A stretch of 64,000 bases of DNA from Chloroflexota bacterium (GTDB lineage Bacteria > Chloroflexota > Chloroflexia > Thermomicrobiales > UBA6265). The stretch is from assembly GCA_023423795.1 (NCBI GenBank), contig JAFAEX010000158.1:1-64000 (forward strand). Direction: 5' to 3'. Position numbers and translations under genes: made by a program. Every line of letters begins with the position of its first letter. Position 1 is the first letter of the stretch. This document shows, piece by piece, positions 9,222-18,071 of the stretch. Under the pieces are notes generated by a model, which made no database searches, was not told where the DNA came from, and was given only the letters and a program-made list of their open reading frames with translations.

Positions 9222-10388
9222 CTACGTGTCGAAACTGCGGACGCAGGCGGCCACCCGCTCCAGCGCCTTGCGAAGGTTCTCGTCCGAGTTGGCGTAGGAG
9301 AGTCGGAGGTAGCCCTCGCCCTCGGCTCCGAACGAGGTGCCGGCGATGGCGGCCACCCCGAACTCGTCCAGCAGCCGGTCGGCAAACTGCTTGCTGGTCG
9401 CCCCGGTCGCCGTGATGTTCGGGAAGGCGTAGAACGCGCCCTTGGGCATCACGCAGGTCAGGCCGGGGATGGCGTTGAGGCCGTCCACGATCAGCGACCG
9501 GCGGCCGCGGAACGCCTCGATCATCGCCTTCACGTCGTCCTGCGGCCCGGTCAGCGCTTCCAGCCCGGCGCGCTGCACGGCCGACGAGGTGCAAGAGACG
9601 CTGTTGACCATCAGTTTGGAGACGTGGGGAACGAGTTCGGGCGGCATCAGGCCGTAGCCGAGCCGCCAGCCGGTCATCGCGTAGGTCTTGGAGAACCCGT
9701 CGAGGATGATCGTCCGGTCCTGCATCCCCGGCAGCGCGGCGATGGAGTGATGCTCGCCCTCGTACAGGATCTCGGCGTAGATCTCGTCGGCCAGCACCAC
9801 GAGGTCGTTCTCGATGGCGATCTTCGCGATCGCTTCGAGGTCCGACTTTTCCAGCACGCCGCCGGTCGGGTTGGCAGGGGAGTTGATGATCAGCAGCCGC
9901 GTCTTCGGCGTGACGAGGCTTGCCAGTTCCTCGACGTCCAGCCGGAAGTCGTTGCGCTCGCGGATCGGGGCCGGGACCGCCTTCGCACCGACGAAGTCGA
10001 TCATGCTCCGGTAGATTGGGAAGCCGGGGTCCGGGTAGATCGCCTCGTCGCCCGCCTGCAGGAGCGCGAGCATGACGAAGAACATGACCGGCTTGCCGCC
10101 GGGGGTGACGATCACCTGATCGGGGGAGTAGGTCGTGCCCCGCTTGTTGATGTAGTCGGCGATGGCGGCCCGCAGGTCCGGCTGACCGTTGGCGGGACCG
10201 TAATGGGTCCAGCCGCCCTTGAGCGCCTCGCAGCCGGCCTCGACGATGTTGGCCGGCGTGTCGAAGTCGGGTTCGCCGATTTCGAGGTGGACGACATCCA
10301 CGCCCCGACCTTCGAGCGCGCGGGCGCGCACCAGCACCTCAAAGGCGGTCTCGGTGCCGAGCCGGCCCATCCGGTCAGCGAGTCTCAT
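9222..10388 (-). CDS. Pyridoxal-phosphate aminotransferase, class I/II (aspartate aminotransferase-like)
   Basis: 388 aa, full length for fold-type I aminotransferases. It transfers an amino group between an amino acid and a 2-oxo acid through PLP. Visible features are the N-terminal LEIGEPDFDTP, the substrate-side motif SPANPTGGV (asparagine), LADEIYAEILY (aspartate pairing with the PLP ring nitrogen) and the Schiff-base lysine in DGFSKTYAMTGWRLGY. The C-terminal EGYLRLSYANSDE supplies the carboxylate-binding arginine. The ATG at 10388 follows GGGGAGGACGC. It probably forms an operon with the AraC regulator two bases downstream. Substrate specificity (aspartate, alanine or aromatic) cannot be settled from sequence. 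Confidence 0.9.
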   Translation of the reverse strand: MRLADRMGRLGTETAFEVLVRARALEGRGVDVVHLEIGEPDFDTPANIVEAGCEALKGGWTHYGPANGQPDLRAAIADYINKRGTTYSPDQVIVTPGGKPVMFFVMLALLQAGDEAIYPDPGFPIYRSMIDFVGAKAVPAPIRERNDFRLDVEELASLVTPKTRLLIINSPANPTGGVLEKSDLEAIAKIAIENDLVVLADEIYAEILYEGEHHSIAALPGMQDRTIILDGFSKTYAMTGWRLGYGLMPPELVPHVSKLMVNSVSCTSSAVQRAGLEALTGPQDDVKAMIEAFRGRRSLIVDGLNAIPGLTCVMPKGAFYAFPNITATGATSKQFADRLLDEFGVAAIAGTSFGAEGEGYLRLSYANSDENLRKALERVAACVRSFDT

Positions 10389-10506
10389 GCGTCCTCCCCG
10401 GCGGCAGCGCCGCGCTGGCTCCAATCCGTCATGACCATCGGGCCAGAAGGATACCGGAGCCGGGACGGGAACGCTCGCAGCGCGGCGCCACGCAACGGGT
10501 CGCCGA

Positions 10507-12315
10507 TCAGCCTTCCACGGTGTCGGGCTGGTTCGGTGTGCTATCCGCCGCGACGACCGGACGGGATATCCGTATCCCCGGCACGTCCGGGGAGGTGCTC
10601 GACGGCACGACCGGCGCGGCCGAGCCCTGACGCGGCGCCCAGTCCCGGTAGTCGATCAGCGGGAACGGGTTGTCGAGCGCCGCGATCTCGGCGAGGGTGG
10701 CGCGTTCGTCCTCGGTGAGCGGGCGGCGCATCTCGACGATGGACGCCAGCCGCTCGAAACGCTCGAGGTGGCCGCCGAACCGCTCGATCGCGTACTCCTT
10801 CGCCTGTCCGGTGGTGACGAGGAACGGCCAGTCGCTTGATTGAAGCAGCAGCAGTTCGCGCGCGACCTGGTTGAGCAGGTCCTTCCGTTCGCCGATTGCG
10901 TCGGGCTCGGCGGCGACCAGCCGCTCCATCCGCTGCTCCGCGCCGTGGATCAGCGGCCACATCCACTCGGTATCCGGATTGAGCCAGACTGAAAAGTCGC
11001 CGTTCGCGCCCCAGCTCGACGCCGGCAGCGACAGCACCTCGTCGGGCGGGTGGGTTTCCACGATCCGGCTGGCGTTCGAGAGTTCGACCACGTCGCTGGT
11101 GGCGAGCCCGCGCAGCACCAGCTTCAGCCACTCGACGCCCTCGAACCACCAGTGGCCGAACAATTCGGTGTCGTAGGCGGCGGAGACCACGCCGAACTCG
11201 CCGGTCGCGGCGTTGTAGGCGGCCAGTTCGCGTTCCACGAGATCGACGTAGTGGGCGGCGTGGCCGCGCACCTGCTCCTTCGCCCGGTCCGGTTCGTAGG
11301 GCGGCTTTTCCCCGAGGTCGAGCCCGCGCCCGCCGATCCGCCAGTAGTGCATGCCGGACGTGGTGTCCTTGCGGTGGAACTCCCGGTACATGTAGTCGCC
11401 CGGATAGCCGTGGGCGGCCGACCACACCTGCTGGCCGATGCGGGCATTGCGGGCCAGCACGGCGACGTTGCCGGCCTCGTCGCCGACCCAGTAGGGATGG
11501 AACGTGGTGCCGGTCGCCGCCGGCGAATCTTCAGCGCGCGGCTCGACCGACACGCGGCGTTCCGTGCCGTACATGCCCATCACGTCTTCGCCCCAGGCCT
11601 TGCCGGTGGCGGCGCCGCCCTCGACGGTGTGGGTCTCGGAGAAGAAGACGCGCAGATCCTCGGCGGCGACGAACGACTCGATGCCCGGCCGCCGGATCGT
11701 TTGGCCCTGCTCCTCGACGACCTGGGCGGGCCGGTAGGCGCACTCCGGCAGCCAGATCGCGCGCGGCGGCGCGCCGAAATGGCCGGCGCTGGTGCGCGCC
11801 CCGGTGTGGAGTTGGCCGTGGATCGAGGAGTCGCGCGACAGCAGCGGCAGGAACCCGTGGGTCGCCGCGCAGGTGGCGATGTCGAGGTTGCCGGTCTCCC
11901 GCAGCCGGCGGAACGCGCCGATCAGGTCCGTGCCGTAGCGGTCGCGGAAATCGCTGACCGTCCGCGCGTACCAGTGGTGGAAGTACCGGGCGAGGTTGGC
12001 CATCACCTCGTCGCCGGCCCGCTCGAACCGGTCGATGTCGTCGGCCGCCTTCGCCGCGCGCACCGAAGCGTAGGTGATGAAGTTGTCGCGGACGTCGGGA
12101 TCGGCCAGTTGCTCGGCGAGGATCGGCGTGATGCCGATCGTCAGCGACCACGGCACGCCCTCGGCGGTCAGCTCGTCGAGGGCGACGAGGATCGGCAGGT
12201 AGGTTTCGGCGATCGCCTCGTGAACCCACTCCTCGCCGTGCGGCCACATCCCGTGGAGGCGGGCGTACGGCAGATGGCTGTGAAGGACGAAGGTGAAGGC
12301 GCCGGATTTCGCCAC
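10507..12315 (-). CDS. 1,4-alpha-glucan branching enzyme, glycoside hydrolase family 57
   Basis: 602 aa. The start TFVLHSHLPYARLHG contains the GH57 HxHxP motif. WLPECAYRP (near residue 217) carries the glutamate nucleophile, and AYDTELFGHWWFEG (near 390) the catalytic aspartate of GH57 branching enzymes. A helical C-terminal domain of the DUF1957 type (SSWGANGDFSVWLN, LQSSDWPFL) follows. The enzyme introduces alpha-1,6 branches in glycogen-like glucan. The GTG at 12315 is preceded by GGAAAGGGATCGAC. It lies 161 bases downstream of malQ on the same strand, making a glucan-metabolism pair. The last 35 residues are a Pro/Ser-rich tail of no evident function. Confidence 0.92.
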   Translation of the reverse strand: MAKSGAFTFVLHSHLPYARLHGMWPHGEEWVHEAIAETYLPILVALDELTAEGVPWSLTIGITPILAEQLADPDVRDNFITYASVRAAKAADDIDRFERAGDEVMANLARYFHHWYARTVSDFRDRYGTDLIGAFRRLRETGNLDIATCAATHGFLPLLSRDSSIHGQLHTGARTSAGHFGAPPRAIWLPECAYRPAQVVEEQGQTIRRPGIESFVAAEDLRVFFSETHTVEGGAATGKAWGEDVMGMYGTERRVSVEPRAEDSPAATGTTFHPYWVGDEAGNVAVLARNARIGQQVWSAAHGYPGDYMYREFHRKDTTSGMHYWRIGGRGLDLGEKPPYEPDRAKEQVRGHAAHYVDLVERELAAYNAATGEFGVVSAAYDTELFGHWWFEGVEWLKLVLRGLATSDVVELSNASRIVETHPPDEVLSLPASSWGANGDFSVWLNPDTEWMWPLIHGAEQRMERLVAAEPDAIGERKDLLNQVARELLLLQSSDWPFLVTTGQAKEYAIERFGGHLERFERLASIVEMRRPLTEDERATLAEIAALDNPFPLIDYRDWAPRQGSAAPVVPSSTSPDVPGIRISRPVVAADSTPNQPDTVEG

Positions 12316-12476
12316 GTCGATCCCTTTCCGGTCGGTCGCGCCGCGGGTCGCATCCCGTGGGCCATTCTTGCCGAAGTTCCGTGCTCCGTCATCCCGTCGG
12401 CCGAAATCGGCTGGCCGCGCCGCGATTCGGCGCATTTCGGGGACGGACGCCGGGAACGTAGCGCAGGATGCGGGCC

Positions 12477-14060
12477 TCAACCGGACCAGGGGTCCGCAGC
12501 CGTGTGGAGCCGGTGCGCCGCGTTCGGCGCGGTGTAGTCGAACGGGTCGCGCCCGCGGTCCTCCGTCCGGGGCGGGCGGCGGCCGTAGGCGGTGACGAGT
12601 TCGGCCAACCCCGCGCCGAGGCCGGGGTGGAGCATGTGCTGTTCGTAGCGCCAGCCCCAGTTGCCTTCGGCCCGCCCCGGCGTGTTCATGCGCGCCTCGT
12701 CGCCGAGCCGCATCACGTCCTGGAGCGGGAGGACCGCCATCTCCGCGACCGAGGCGAGGGCGAGCCGGATGAGGTCCCAGGCGATATCGCCGCCGTCCTT
12801 GCCGAGGTAGCGCTGCACGTCCTGCCGCTGCCACTCCGGGAGCGTAGCGAACCAGCCGATCGTCGTCTGGTTGTCGTGCGTCGCCGGGTAGACAACGCAG
12901 CCGGGTTCGTAGGTATGCGGCAGGTAGGCGTTGTCCGCTCCGCTGCCGAAGGCAAATTGCAGGATCTTCATACCGGGCAGGACCAGCGTTTCGCGCAGTT
13001 CGACCACGTCGTCGGTGACCACCCCGAGGTCTTCGACGATGAACGGCAGCTCGCCGAATTCGCCGCGCATCGCCTCGAAGATCGCCGACTTCGGGCCTTC
13101 TTCCCACCGGCCCGTGGCGGCGGTCGGCGCGTCGGCCGGCACCACCCAGGCGGCGGCGAACCCCCGGAAGTGGTCGATCCGCAGCAGATCGACCAGGTCC
13201 AGCGAGGCGCGGACCCGTGCCGTCCACCAGGCATAGGCTTCGCCGGCGTGCGCGCCCCAGTCGTAGTGGGGGTTGCCCCAGAGTTGCCCCTGGTCGGTGA
13301 ACGCGTCCGGCGGCACGCCGGCGACGACGAGCGGACGCCCCTCGGGATCGAGCCGGAACAGGTGTTGGTTGGCCCAGACGTCGGCGCTGTCATGGGCGAC
13401 GAAGATCGGCAGGTCGCCGACGATGCGGATGTCCCGCTCGTTGGCGTAGCGGCGGAGTTCCCGCCACTGCCGCCGAAACTGGAACTGCACGAACTGGTGG
13501 AACCGGATCTCGTCGGCGTGCTCGGCGCGGGCCGCGTCGAGGGCGGCCGGTTCGCGTCGGCGCTGCGCCGCGTCCCAGTCGAGCCAGCCCGCGCCGCCAT
13601 AAGCGGCTTTCAGGGCCATGAACAGCGCGTAGTCATCGAGCCAGCCGGCGGCTTCGGCGCGAAATGCGTCGAACGCCTGCCGCTGGTCGGCGGCTGCACC
13701 GCGCCGGAACGCCGAGAAGGCATCGCGCAGCCGCGCCAGTTTCCACGCCTCGACGGCCGGGTAATCCACCGCGTAGTCGGGGAACGGCGGGTGGTTGTCG
13801 ATGGCGGCCCGTTCCAGCAGGCCGTCGCCGGCGAGCCAGGAGAGGGAGACGAGGAGGGGATTACCGGCGAAGGCCGACGGTGACGCGTACGGCGAGTTGC
13901 CCGGCCCGGGCGGCGTCAGCGGCAGGATTTGCCACAACCGTTGGGCGGCCAGCGCGAGCCAATCGACGAAGCGGAACGCCGCATCCCCGAGGTCGCCGAT
14001 CCCGTGCGGGGCGGGAAACGACGTCGGGTGGCAAAGAACCCCGCTGTACCGTTGCGCCAT
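12477..14060 (-). CDS. malQ: 4-alpha-glucanotransferase (amylomaltase)
   Basis: 527 aa, typical for GH77. It disproportionates maltodextrins by transferring 4-alpha-glucan segments. Family features are the N-terminal HPTSFPAPHGIGDLG, PLTPPGPGNSPYAS, the nucleophile region LLRIDHFRGF, the acid/base region PFIVEDLGVVTDDV and the third acidic motif PATHDNQTTIGWF. The ending GWRYEQHML is also typical. The ATG at 14060 follows CCAGGAGC. The 56 residues in frame before it are not MalQ-like. It stands upstream of the GH57 branching enzyme, with which it would process glycogen or imported maltodextrin. Confidence 0.95.
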   Translation of the reverse strand: MAQRYSGVLCHPTSFPAPHGIGDLGDAAFRFVDWLALAAQRLWQILPLTPPGPGNSPYASPSAFAGNPLLVSLSWLAGDGLLERAAIDNHPPFPDYAVDYPAVEAWKLARLRDAFSAFRRGAAADQRQAFDAFRAEAAGWLDDYALFMALKAAYGGAGWLDWDAAQRRREPAALDAARAEHADEIRFHQFVQFQFRRQWRELRRYANERDIRIVGDLPIFVAHDSADVWANQHLFRLDPEGRPLVVAGVPPDAFTDQGQLWGNPHYDWGAHAGEAYAWWTARVRASLDLVDLLRIDHFRGFAAAWVVPADAPTAATGRWEEGPKSAIFEAMRGEFGELPFIVEDLGVVTDDVVELRETLVLPGMKILQFAFGSGADNAYLPHTYEPGCVVYPATHDNQTTIGWFATLPEWQRQDVQRYLGKDGGDIAWDLIRLALASVAEMAVLPLQDVMRLGDEARMNTPGRAEGNWGWRYEQHMLHPGLGAGLAELVTAYGRRPPRTEDRGRDPFDYTAPNAAHRLHTAADPWSG

Positions 14061-14201
14061 GCGTTGCTCCTGGTGGAAACCGCCGAATCGCGGCCCCGTC
14101 CCGTCTCCGACGTGCGGCCATGGTCGCACGATCGGGGCCGAGGGTTGCGGTTGCCCGGATGGAACGATTCCCGCAAGGTTCGGGCCGTCGTTGCGCCGCC
14201 C

Positions 14202-14245
14202 GGGAAAACGCGACGAGGCCCGCGCCATTCGGCGCGGGCCTCGTC
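14202..14245 (-). terminator. Intrinsic terminator after rpmE
   Basis: Perfect 15-base arms at 14212-14226 and 14231-14245 (GACGAGGCCCGCGCC) enclose the loop ATTC. On the minus strand the stem is followed by GCGTTTTCCC. This ends the rplU-rpmA-rpmE transcript and separates it from malQ. Confidence 0.9.
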
Positions 14246-14270
14246 AAAGGTGGTGCGATGTGCTCGAAGG

Positions 14271-14621
14271 CTAGGCTTCGGCGCCGGCGGTCGCGACTTC
14301 ATCGGCGATCTCCGCCGACTCGTTGGCCGCGTCGTCGCCGGCCGCCCGCTTCTGGGCGTCGGACTGGGCGACGCGGCTGGCCAAACGCTGCTGCCGCTTC
14401 GACGGGCGCGCGCCGGCTGCAGCGGCGTTTTCCATCTTCTTCATGAACCGCTCGACCTGACCGGCGGTGTCAACGATGCGCTGCTCGCCGGTGTAGAACG
14501 GGTGGCAGACGTTGCACAGGTCGGTGCGCAGGTTCTTGCGCGTCGAACGGGTCGTCCAGGAGTTGCCGCAGGCGCACGTGACCGTGGCTTCTTCATACTT
14601 CGGGTGGATGTCGGGCTTCAT
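14271..14621 (-). CDS. rpmE: 50S ribosomal protein bL31
   Basis: 116 aa. The core (residues 1-72) is a zinc-binding bL31: MKPDIHPKYEEATVTCACG begins it, and the cysteines of CACG (16, 18) and CNVC (37, 40) form the zinc site, marking the C+ type. HPFYTGEQRIVDTAGQVERF is the conserved end. A tail of about 40 residues, basic then Ala/Glu-rich (PSKRQQRLASR...), extends beyond most bL31 proteins. It is third in the operon after rplU and rpmA, 81 bases after rpmA, and is followed by a strong terminator. Confidence 0.96.
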   Translation of the reverse strand: MKPDIHPKYEEATVTCACGNSWTTRSTRKNLRTDLCNVCHPFYTGEQRIVDTAGQVERFMKKMENAAAAGARPSKRQQRLASRVAQSDAQKRAAGDDAANESAEIADEVATAGAEA

Positions 14622-14702
14622 CGGTAATCCTTCGGGGTGGTCCGTTCACCGGCCGTTCCATCGGCCGCGGACGCGATTGGCGCAATTCGTGGGTGCGGCG
14701 GC

Positions 14703-15074
14703 CTAGTCGGCGGCGCTGGCCGTTTCGGCGACCGGCTCGGCGACGAGGTCGAAGACGCTCCAGCCGGCCGACTCGTGCGGGTTCATCAGCAGGGTCTTCG
14801 AGCCGCCGATCGGATAGACATCCGGCGGGTAGACGCTGATCCGCCGCTTGGCGCGGCTCACCGGCTCGAACCGGACCACGCCGTCGATGGTGGCGTAGAT
14901 CGTGTGGTCCTTGCCGATGCCGACGTTGTTGCCGACCCAGAACTCGGTGCCGCGCTGGCGGACGATGATGGTGCCGGCGCGCACGATCTGGCCGTCGGAG
15001 CGCTTGACGCCGAGCCGCTTCGACTCGGAATCGCGGCCGTTGCGCGAGCTGCCGACGCCTTTCTTGTGGGCCAT
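14703..15074 (-). CDS. rpmA: 50S ribosomal protein bL27
   Basis: 123 aa. MAHKKGVGSSRNGRDSESKR is the standard N terminus, which reaches the peptidyl-transferase centre. RAGTIIVRQRGTEFWVGNNV and GKDHTIYATIDGVVRFE are conserved strands. The C-terminal 35 residues (YPIGGSKTLLMNPHESAG and after) exceed the usual 85-95 aa length. There is no N-terminal cleavage extension of the Firmicutes type. It sits 36 bases after rplU, the arrangement found in most bacteria. Confidence 0.97.
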   Translation of the reverse strand: MAHKKGVGSSRNGRDSESKRLGVKRSDGQIVRAGTIIVRQRGTEFWVGNNVGIGKDHTIYATIDGVVRFEPVSRAKRRISVYPPDVYPIGGSKTLLMNPHESAGWSVFDLVAEPVAETASAAD

Positions 15075-15110
15075 GGCGGGTTCCTTTCTGCGACGTCAGG
15101 CGTCAGCGAA

Positions 15111-15548
15111 TCAGGCGTTGATCGCGGTAATGTTGAGCCGGGTGAGGGTCTGGCGGTGGCCGTTCCGGCGCCGGTAGCGCTTCTTCGGCTTGTACTTGAA
15201 GACGACGATCTTCTCGCCGCGGTAGGTCTCCTCGACGGTGGCGGCGACGCTGGCGCCTTCCACCACCGGGGTGCCGACGCGGGTGTCGCCGTCGCCGCCG
15301 AGCAGCAGCACGCGGTCGAACGTCACCGTCTCACCGTCGGCCACCGGCAGCTTCTCGACCGACAGGCGGTCGCCGACGCTGACGCGGTACTGCTTGCCGC
15401 CGGTCTCGATGATCGCGTACGGCGGGAGCTGGACCGCCAGCGTGTCCGGCTTGGGCTGGTTCTTCCTGCCCGCCGGCCTGGTCGCCTCGCCGCCTTCGGT
15501 GGCCGCCGTGCCCGGCCCGGTCTCGGTCAGGTTCTCGCCGTCGCTCAT
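15111..15548 (-). CDS. rplU: 50S ribosomal protein bL21
   Basis: 145 aa. The bL21 core starts at YAIIETGGKQYRVSVGD (about residue 44) and includes KIVVFKYKPKKRYRRRNGHR near the C terminus, the rRNA-binding part. About 43 residues of acidic and Ala/Gly-rich sequence precede the core. No ATG or GTG in frame lies nearer the core, so the extension seems real even though the ribosome site at 15548 is weak. First gene of the rplU-rpmA-rpmE operon, with a promoter at 15666-15694. Confidence 0.95.
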   Translation of the reverse strand: MSDGENLTETGPGTAATEGGEATRPAGRKNQPKPDTLAVQLPPYAIIETGGKQYRVSVGDRLSVEKLPVADGETVTFDRVLLLGGDGDTRVGTPVVEGASVAATVEETYRGEKIVVFKYKPKKRYRRRNGHRQTLTRLNITAINA

Positions 15549-15665
15549 TGGTCGTCACGTCCCATAGTCGTTCAGTCCACGCCCGGCCCCTCGGCAGGAC
15601 GGCACCCAATCTCGGGCAGCTTCCGCGCACCACGAAAGCGGGGGAACGCGCCCCCGCGTCGGGAC

Positions 15666-15694
15666 AGTGTACCACGCCATCCGCCTCCGGTCAG
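15666..15694 (-). promoter_or_regulatory. Promoter of the rplU-rpmA-rpmE operon
   Basis: Minus strand CTGACC (15689-15694) and TACACT (15666-15671) are exactly 17 bases apart. The transcript would begin near 15659 and carry a leader of about 110 bases, containing a GC hairpin (GCGGGGG/CCCCCGC near 15639-15658) just after the start point. Whether this leader binds bL21 for feedback control cannot be told from one sequence. Confidence 0.65.
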
Positions 15695-15859
15695 GGCGGG
15701 CATGGTTGGCGACCCGTCCGCCAAACTTCACCGGTTCGTCCCGCTGGTTGCCGGCCGTTTGGTGCGTCCGCCAGGGCCCGCGCCGACGTAGACGTTGACA
15801 GCAACCAAACGCGACGTCGCGGCACCACCGACCGGGGGGCGCCATAACGGCGGCAGGGC
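15695..15859. other. Remainder of the divergent rplU / S41 peptidase intergenic region
   Basis: Together with the leader and promoter of rplU this forms a 311-base gap without genes. A TTGACA hexamer occurs on the plus strand near 15797 but no matching -10 box follows at the right distance. No conserved RNA structure or repeat is recognised. Confidence 0.4.
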
Positions 15860-17152
15860 ATGCCGCCGCCCGAACCAGGAGACACCACCTTGACCGATGC
15901 GACGACCGGCGGGCCGCGCCGGGTGCTGGCGATGGCCGCCAGCGCAGCCATCATCTTCGGCGCCGGCGTGGCGACCGGACGCGGAGATTCCGGGGTGATC
16001 GCCCAGTCTTCGCTCACCGACGTGCCCGCCTTCCAGACGCTGCAGGATACGTGGGACCTGATCCATTCCGAATGGGCGCTGCCGGAGGAGATCGACCAGC
16101 AGGCGCTTCTCTACGGCGCCGCCGCCGGGATGGTGGACGCCCTCGGGGACGAGGGCCACAGCCGGTTCATGGACCCGGAAGAATCGCGGCGGTTCAGCGA
16201 ATCCACTTCGGGCTCGTACACCGGGATCGGCGTCGAGATCGACTTCCGCGGCCCGCTGCCGGAGGTCGTCGCGCCGATCGACAACTCTCCGGCGGCCGAT
16301 GCCGGGGTCCGTTCCGGCGACCGCATCCTCACCATCGACGGCAGGGAAACGAGCCGGATGGAACTGACCGACGTGTCGGACCACCTGCTCGGCGAAGCAG
16401 GCACCGACGTCACCGTCCAGTTCCTCGGCCGCGATGGCGACGTGCGCGAGGTCACCCTGACGCGGCGCTCGATCCGAGTGGTCCCGGTCAGTTGGCGGAT
16501 GCTGCCCGACAACGTGGCCCACGTCCGGATCGCCGAGTTCTCGATCCAGACGACGCGGGAGCTGAAGGCCGCCCTCACGGCCGCCCGCGAGGCAGGGGCC
16601 ACCGCGCTCGTGCTCGACCTGCGCAACAACCCCGGCGGTTTGGTCGCGGAGGCGATCGGCGTCGCCAGCCAGTTCATGGACGAAGGCGTGACCATTTTCC
16701 AGGAGCAGGACCGCGACGGCTCGGCCCGGCCGATCAAGACGGTGGGCCGCTCCGGGCTCTGGCTCGACGCGCCGATGGCGGTGCTGGTCAACGGCGGCAG
16801 CGCCTCGGCGGCCGAGATCGTCGGCGCGGCGCTCTCCGAAAACGGTCGCGCCCAGACCTTCGGCGAGACGACGTTCGGCACCGGCACCGTGCTCGTGCCG
16901 TTCCAGCAGCCGGACGGCTCGACCGTGCTGCTCGGCAACGCGCTCTGGCTCTCGGCCGACGGCGACCGCTTCTGGAAGGAAGGGGTGGACCCGGACGTCG
17001 AAGTCGAATTGCCGCTCGACGCCGACGTCAGTCGCCCGTCCGACGACACCGATTTGACGCGGGCCGAATTCGACGCGCTGGACGACGAACAGTTGCATGC
17101 GGCGTGGGAGTTCCTGGCCGGCGCCGGCATGGCGACGCCGGCCGCTGAGTAG
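15860..17152 (+). CDS. S41-family carboxyl-terminal processing peptidase, atypical active site
   Basis: 430 aa with an N-terminal membrane or signal segment (VLAMAASAAIIFGAGVATG), a helical region, a PDZ domain (GSYTGIGVEIDF to about residue 205) and the S41 core. RNNPGGLVAEA and VNGGSASAAEIVGAAL are the S41 signatures, the latter containing the nucleophile serine. In CtpA/Prc the catalytic lysine follows in TFGKGSVQ, but here the segment reads TTFGTGTVL, with threonine. A similar form occurs in a subgroup of S41 proteins, whose mechanism is unclear to me. An alternative TTG start at 15890 has the better ribosome site (AGGAGA, 7 bases). Likely exported, acting on envelope proteins. Confidence 0.85.
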   Translation: MPPPEPGDTTLTDATTGGPRRVLAMAASAAIIFGAGVATGRGDSGVIAQSSLTDVPAFQTLQDTWDLIHSEWALPEEIDQQALLYGAAAGMVDALGDEGHSRFMDPEESRRFSESTSGSYTGIGVEIDFRGPLPEVVAPIDNSPAADAGVRSGDRILTIDGRETSRMELTDVSDHLLGEAGTDVTVQFLGRDGDVREVTLTRRSIRVVPVSWRMLPDNVAHVRIAEFSIQTTRELKAALTAAREAGATALVLDLRNNPGGLVAEAIGVASQFMDEGVTIFQEQDRDGSARPIKTVGRSGLWLDAPMAVLVNGGSASAAEIVGAALSENGRAQTFGETTFGTGTVLVPFQQPDGSTVLLGNALWLSADGDRFWKEGVDPDVEVELPLDADVSRPSDDTDLTRAEFDALDDEQLHAAWEFLAGAGMATPAAE

Positions 17153-17193
17153 GCACGGCCGGCGTCGGCGTCGATGACGACCTGGCGGCCGAC

Positions 17194-17448
17194 TCAGGTC
17201 GGGTTCTGGCCGGTGCGCTGGTTGCCCATGCCCTGCCCGGACCCGAAGCCGCCGGAGGTGATCGTGCCGTCGGCGTCGGTGTCGAGCGTCGGGCCGTTCT
17301 CGGCGGCGTCGCGCCGGTTGGCCTGCTGGAGCAGGCGGGTGGCCTCCTCCGGGGTCATCCGGCCGGCCGCCACCTCGGCCTCGAAATCGGGAACGTTGTC
17401 GCCGACGCCAGGTACCGGCACGAAGCCGCGCTGCTGGAGATCGTCCAT
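17194..17448 (-). CDS. Small hypothetical protein with EF-hand-like loop, 84 aa
   Basis: The ATG at 17448 is preceded by GGGAGGAG eight bases away, which supports a real gene. Residues 20-45 form an amphipathic helix pair (DFEAEVAAGRMTPEEATRLL). Then comes DTDADGTITSGGFG, which fits the first nine positions of a calcium-binding EF-hand/dockerin loop (DxDxDGxI) but lacks the twelfth-position acid. The end is Gly/Gln/Asn-rich. There is no signal peptide or membrane segment. It is convergent with the S41 peptidase, 41 bases apart. Function unknown. Confidence 0.6.
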   Translation of the reverse strand: MDDLQQRGFVPVPGVGDNVPDFEAEVAAGRMTPEEATRLLQQANRRDAAENGPTLDTDADGTITSGGFGSGQGMGNQRTGQNPT

Positions 17449-17630
17449 GGGGGTGCTCCTCCCGGAAACGCGCAGGATGCGCCCCAATGGCGGCGCAAAA
17501 TTGGTGCCTCCCGCCACGACGGCCCGAATGTTGCGTTTGCACAACGCCGCGTCTCGTTGCTCATGGTAGGCTGCGAACGCGTCCCCGGTGGGCTGGGCCG
17601 GGACGGATGGAGCACGGGGGAACGCCGGGG

Positions 17631-18062
17631 ATGCAGCAAACGGAGCGGCTACCGAGGTCGGTGGCGCGCCTGTGGGGGATCGCGCAACGGTTTCAGCGTT
17701 TCCTGCTGGTCGGCGTCGTCGGCCTGGCGGTCAACCAGGGCATGCTGATGGTCCTGGCGGGGTCGTTCGGGATGCCGGTGATTGCCGCGTCGCCGGTCGC
17801 GATCGTGGCCTCGATGGCCGTCACCTTCCTGCTCAACGAGACGTGGACCTGGCACGACCGCGGCGCCGGCCGCGTGCTCAACCGGGCGATGCTCTACGGC
17901 GCGATCAATTCCGGCGGCCTGCTGATCAACTGGGGGGTGCTGGTCTGGCTCGACCACCACGGCATCCTTCATTACCTCGCCGCCAACCTGGTCGGCGCGG
18001 GAATCGCCGCCGTCTGGAACTTCGGCCTCAACAACGCGATCACGTGGCGGGCGGAGGAATGA
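17631..18062 (+). CDS. GtrA-family membrane protein
   Basis: 143 aa with four hydrophobic helices (roughly residues 22-42, 48-68, 85-105 and 112-132). FLLVGVVGLAVNQGMLM and the FLLNETWTWHDR signature after helix 2 are typical of GtrA/DPMS-like proteins, which help move polyprenyl-linked sugars across the membrane in envelope polysaccharide or glycan synthesis. ATG 17631 was chosen. ATG 17607 in frame would add eight residues. It is followed 178 bases later by a UDP-galactopyranose-mutase-like flavoprotein on the same strand, supporting a joint role in surface glycan assembly. Confidence 0.85.
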   Translation: MQQTERLPRSVARLWGIAQRFQRFLLVGVVGLAVNQGMLMVLAGSFGMPVIAASPVAIVASMAVTFLLNETWTWHDRGAGRVLNRAMLYGAINSGGLLINWGVLVWLDHHGILHYLAANLVGAGIAAVWNFGLNNAITWRAEE

Positions 18063-18071
18063 GTCCTGCGT

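Noticed and set aside
15549..15665. Possible bL21-binding leader RNA
   Set aside because: Only one GC hairpin is visible; no recognisable leader motif can be claimed from a single sequence.
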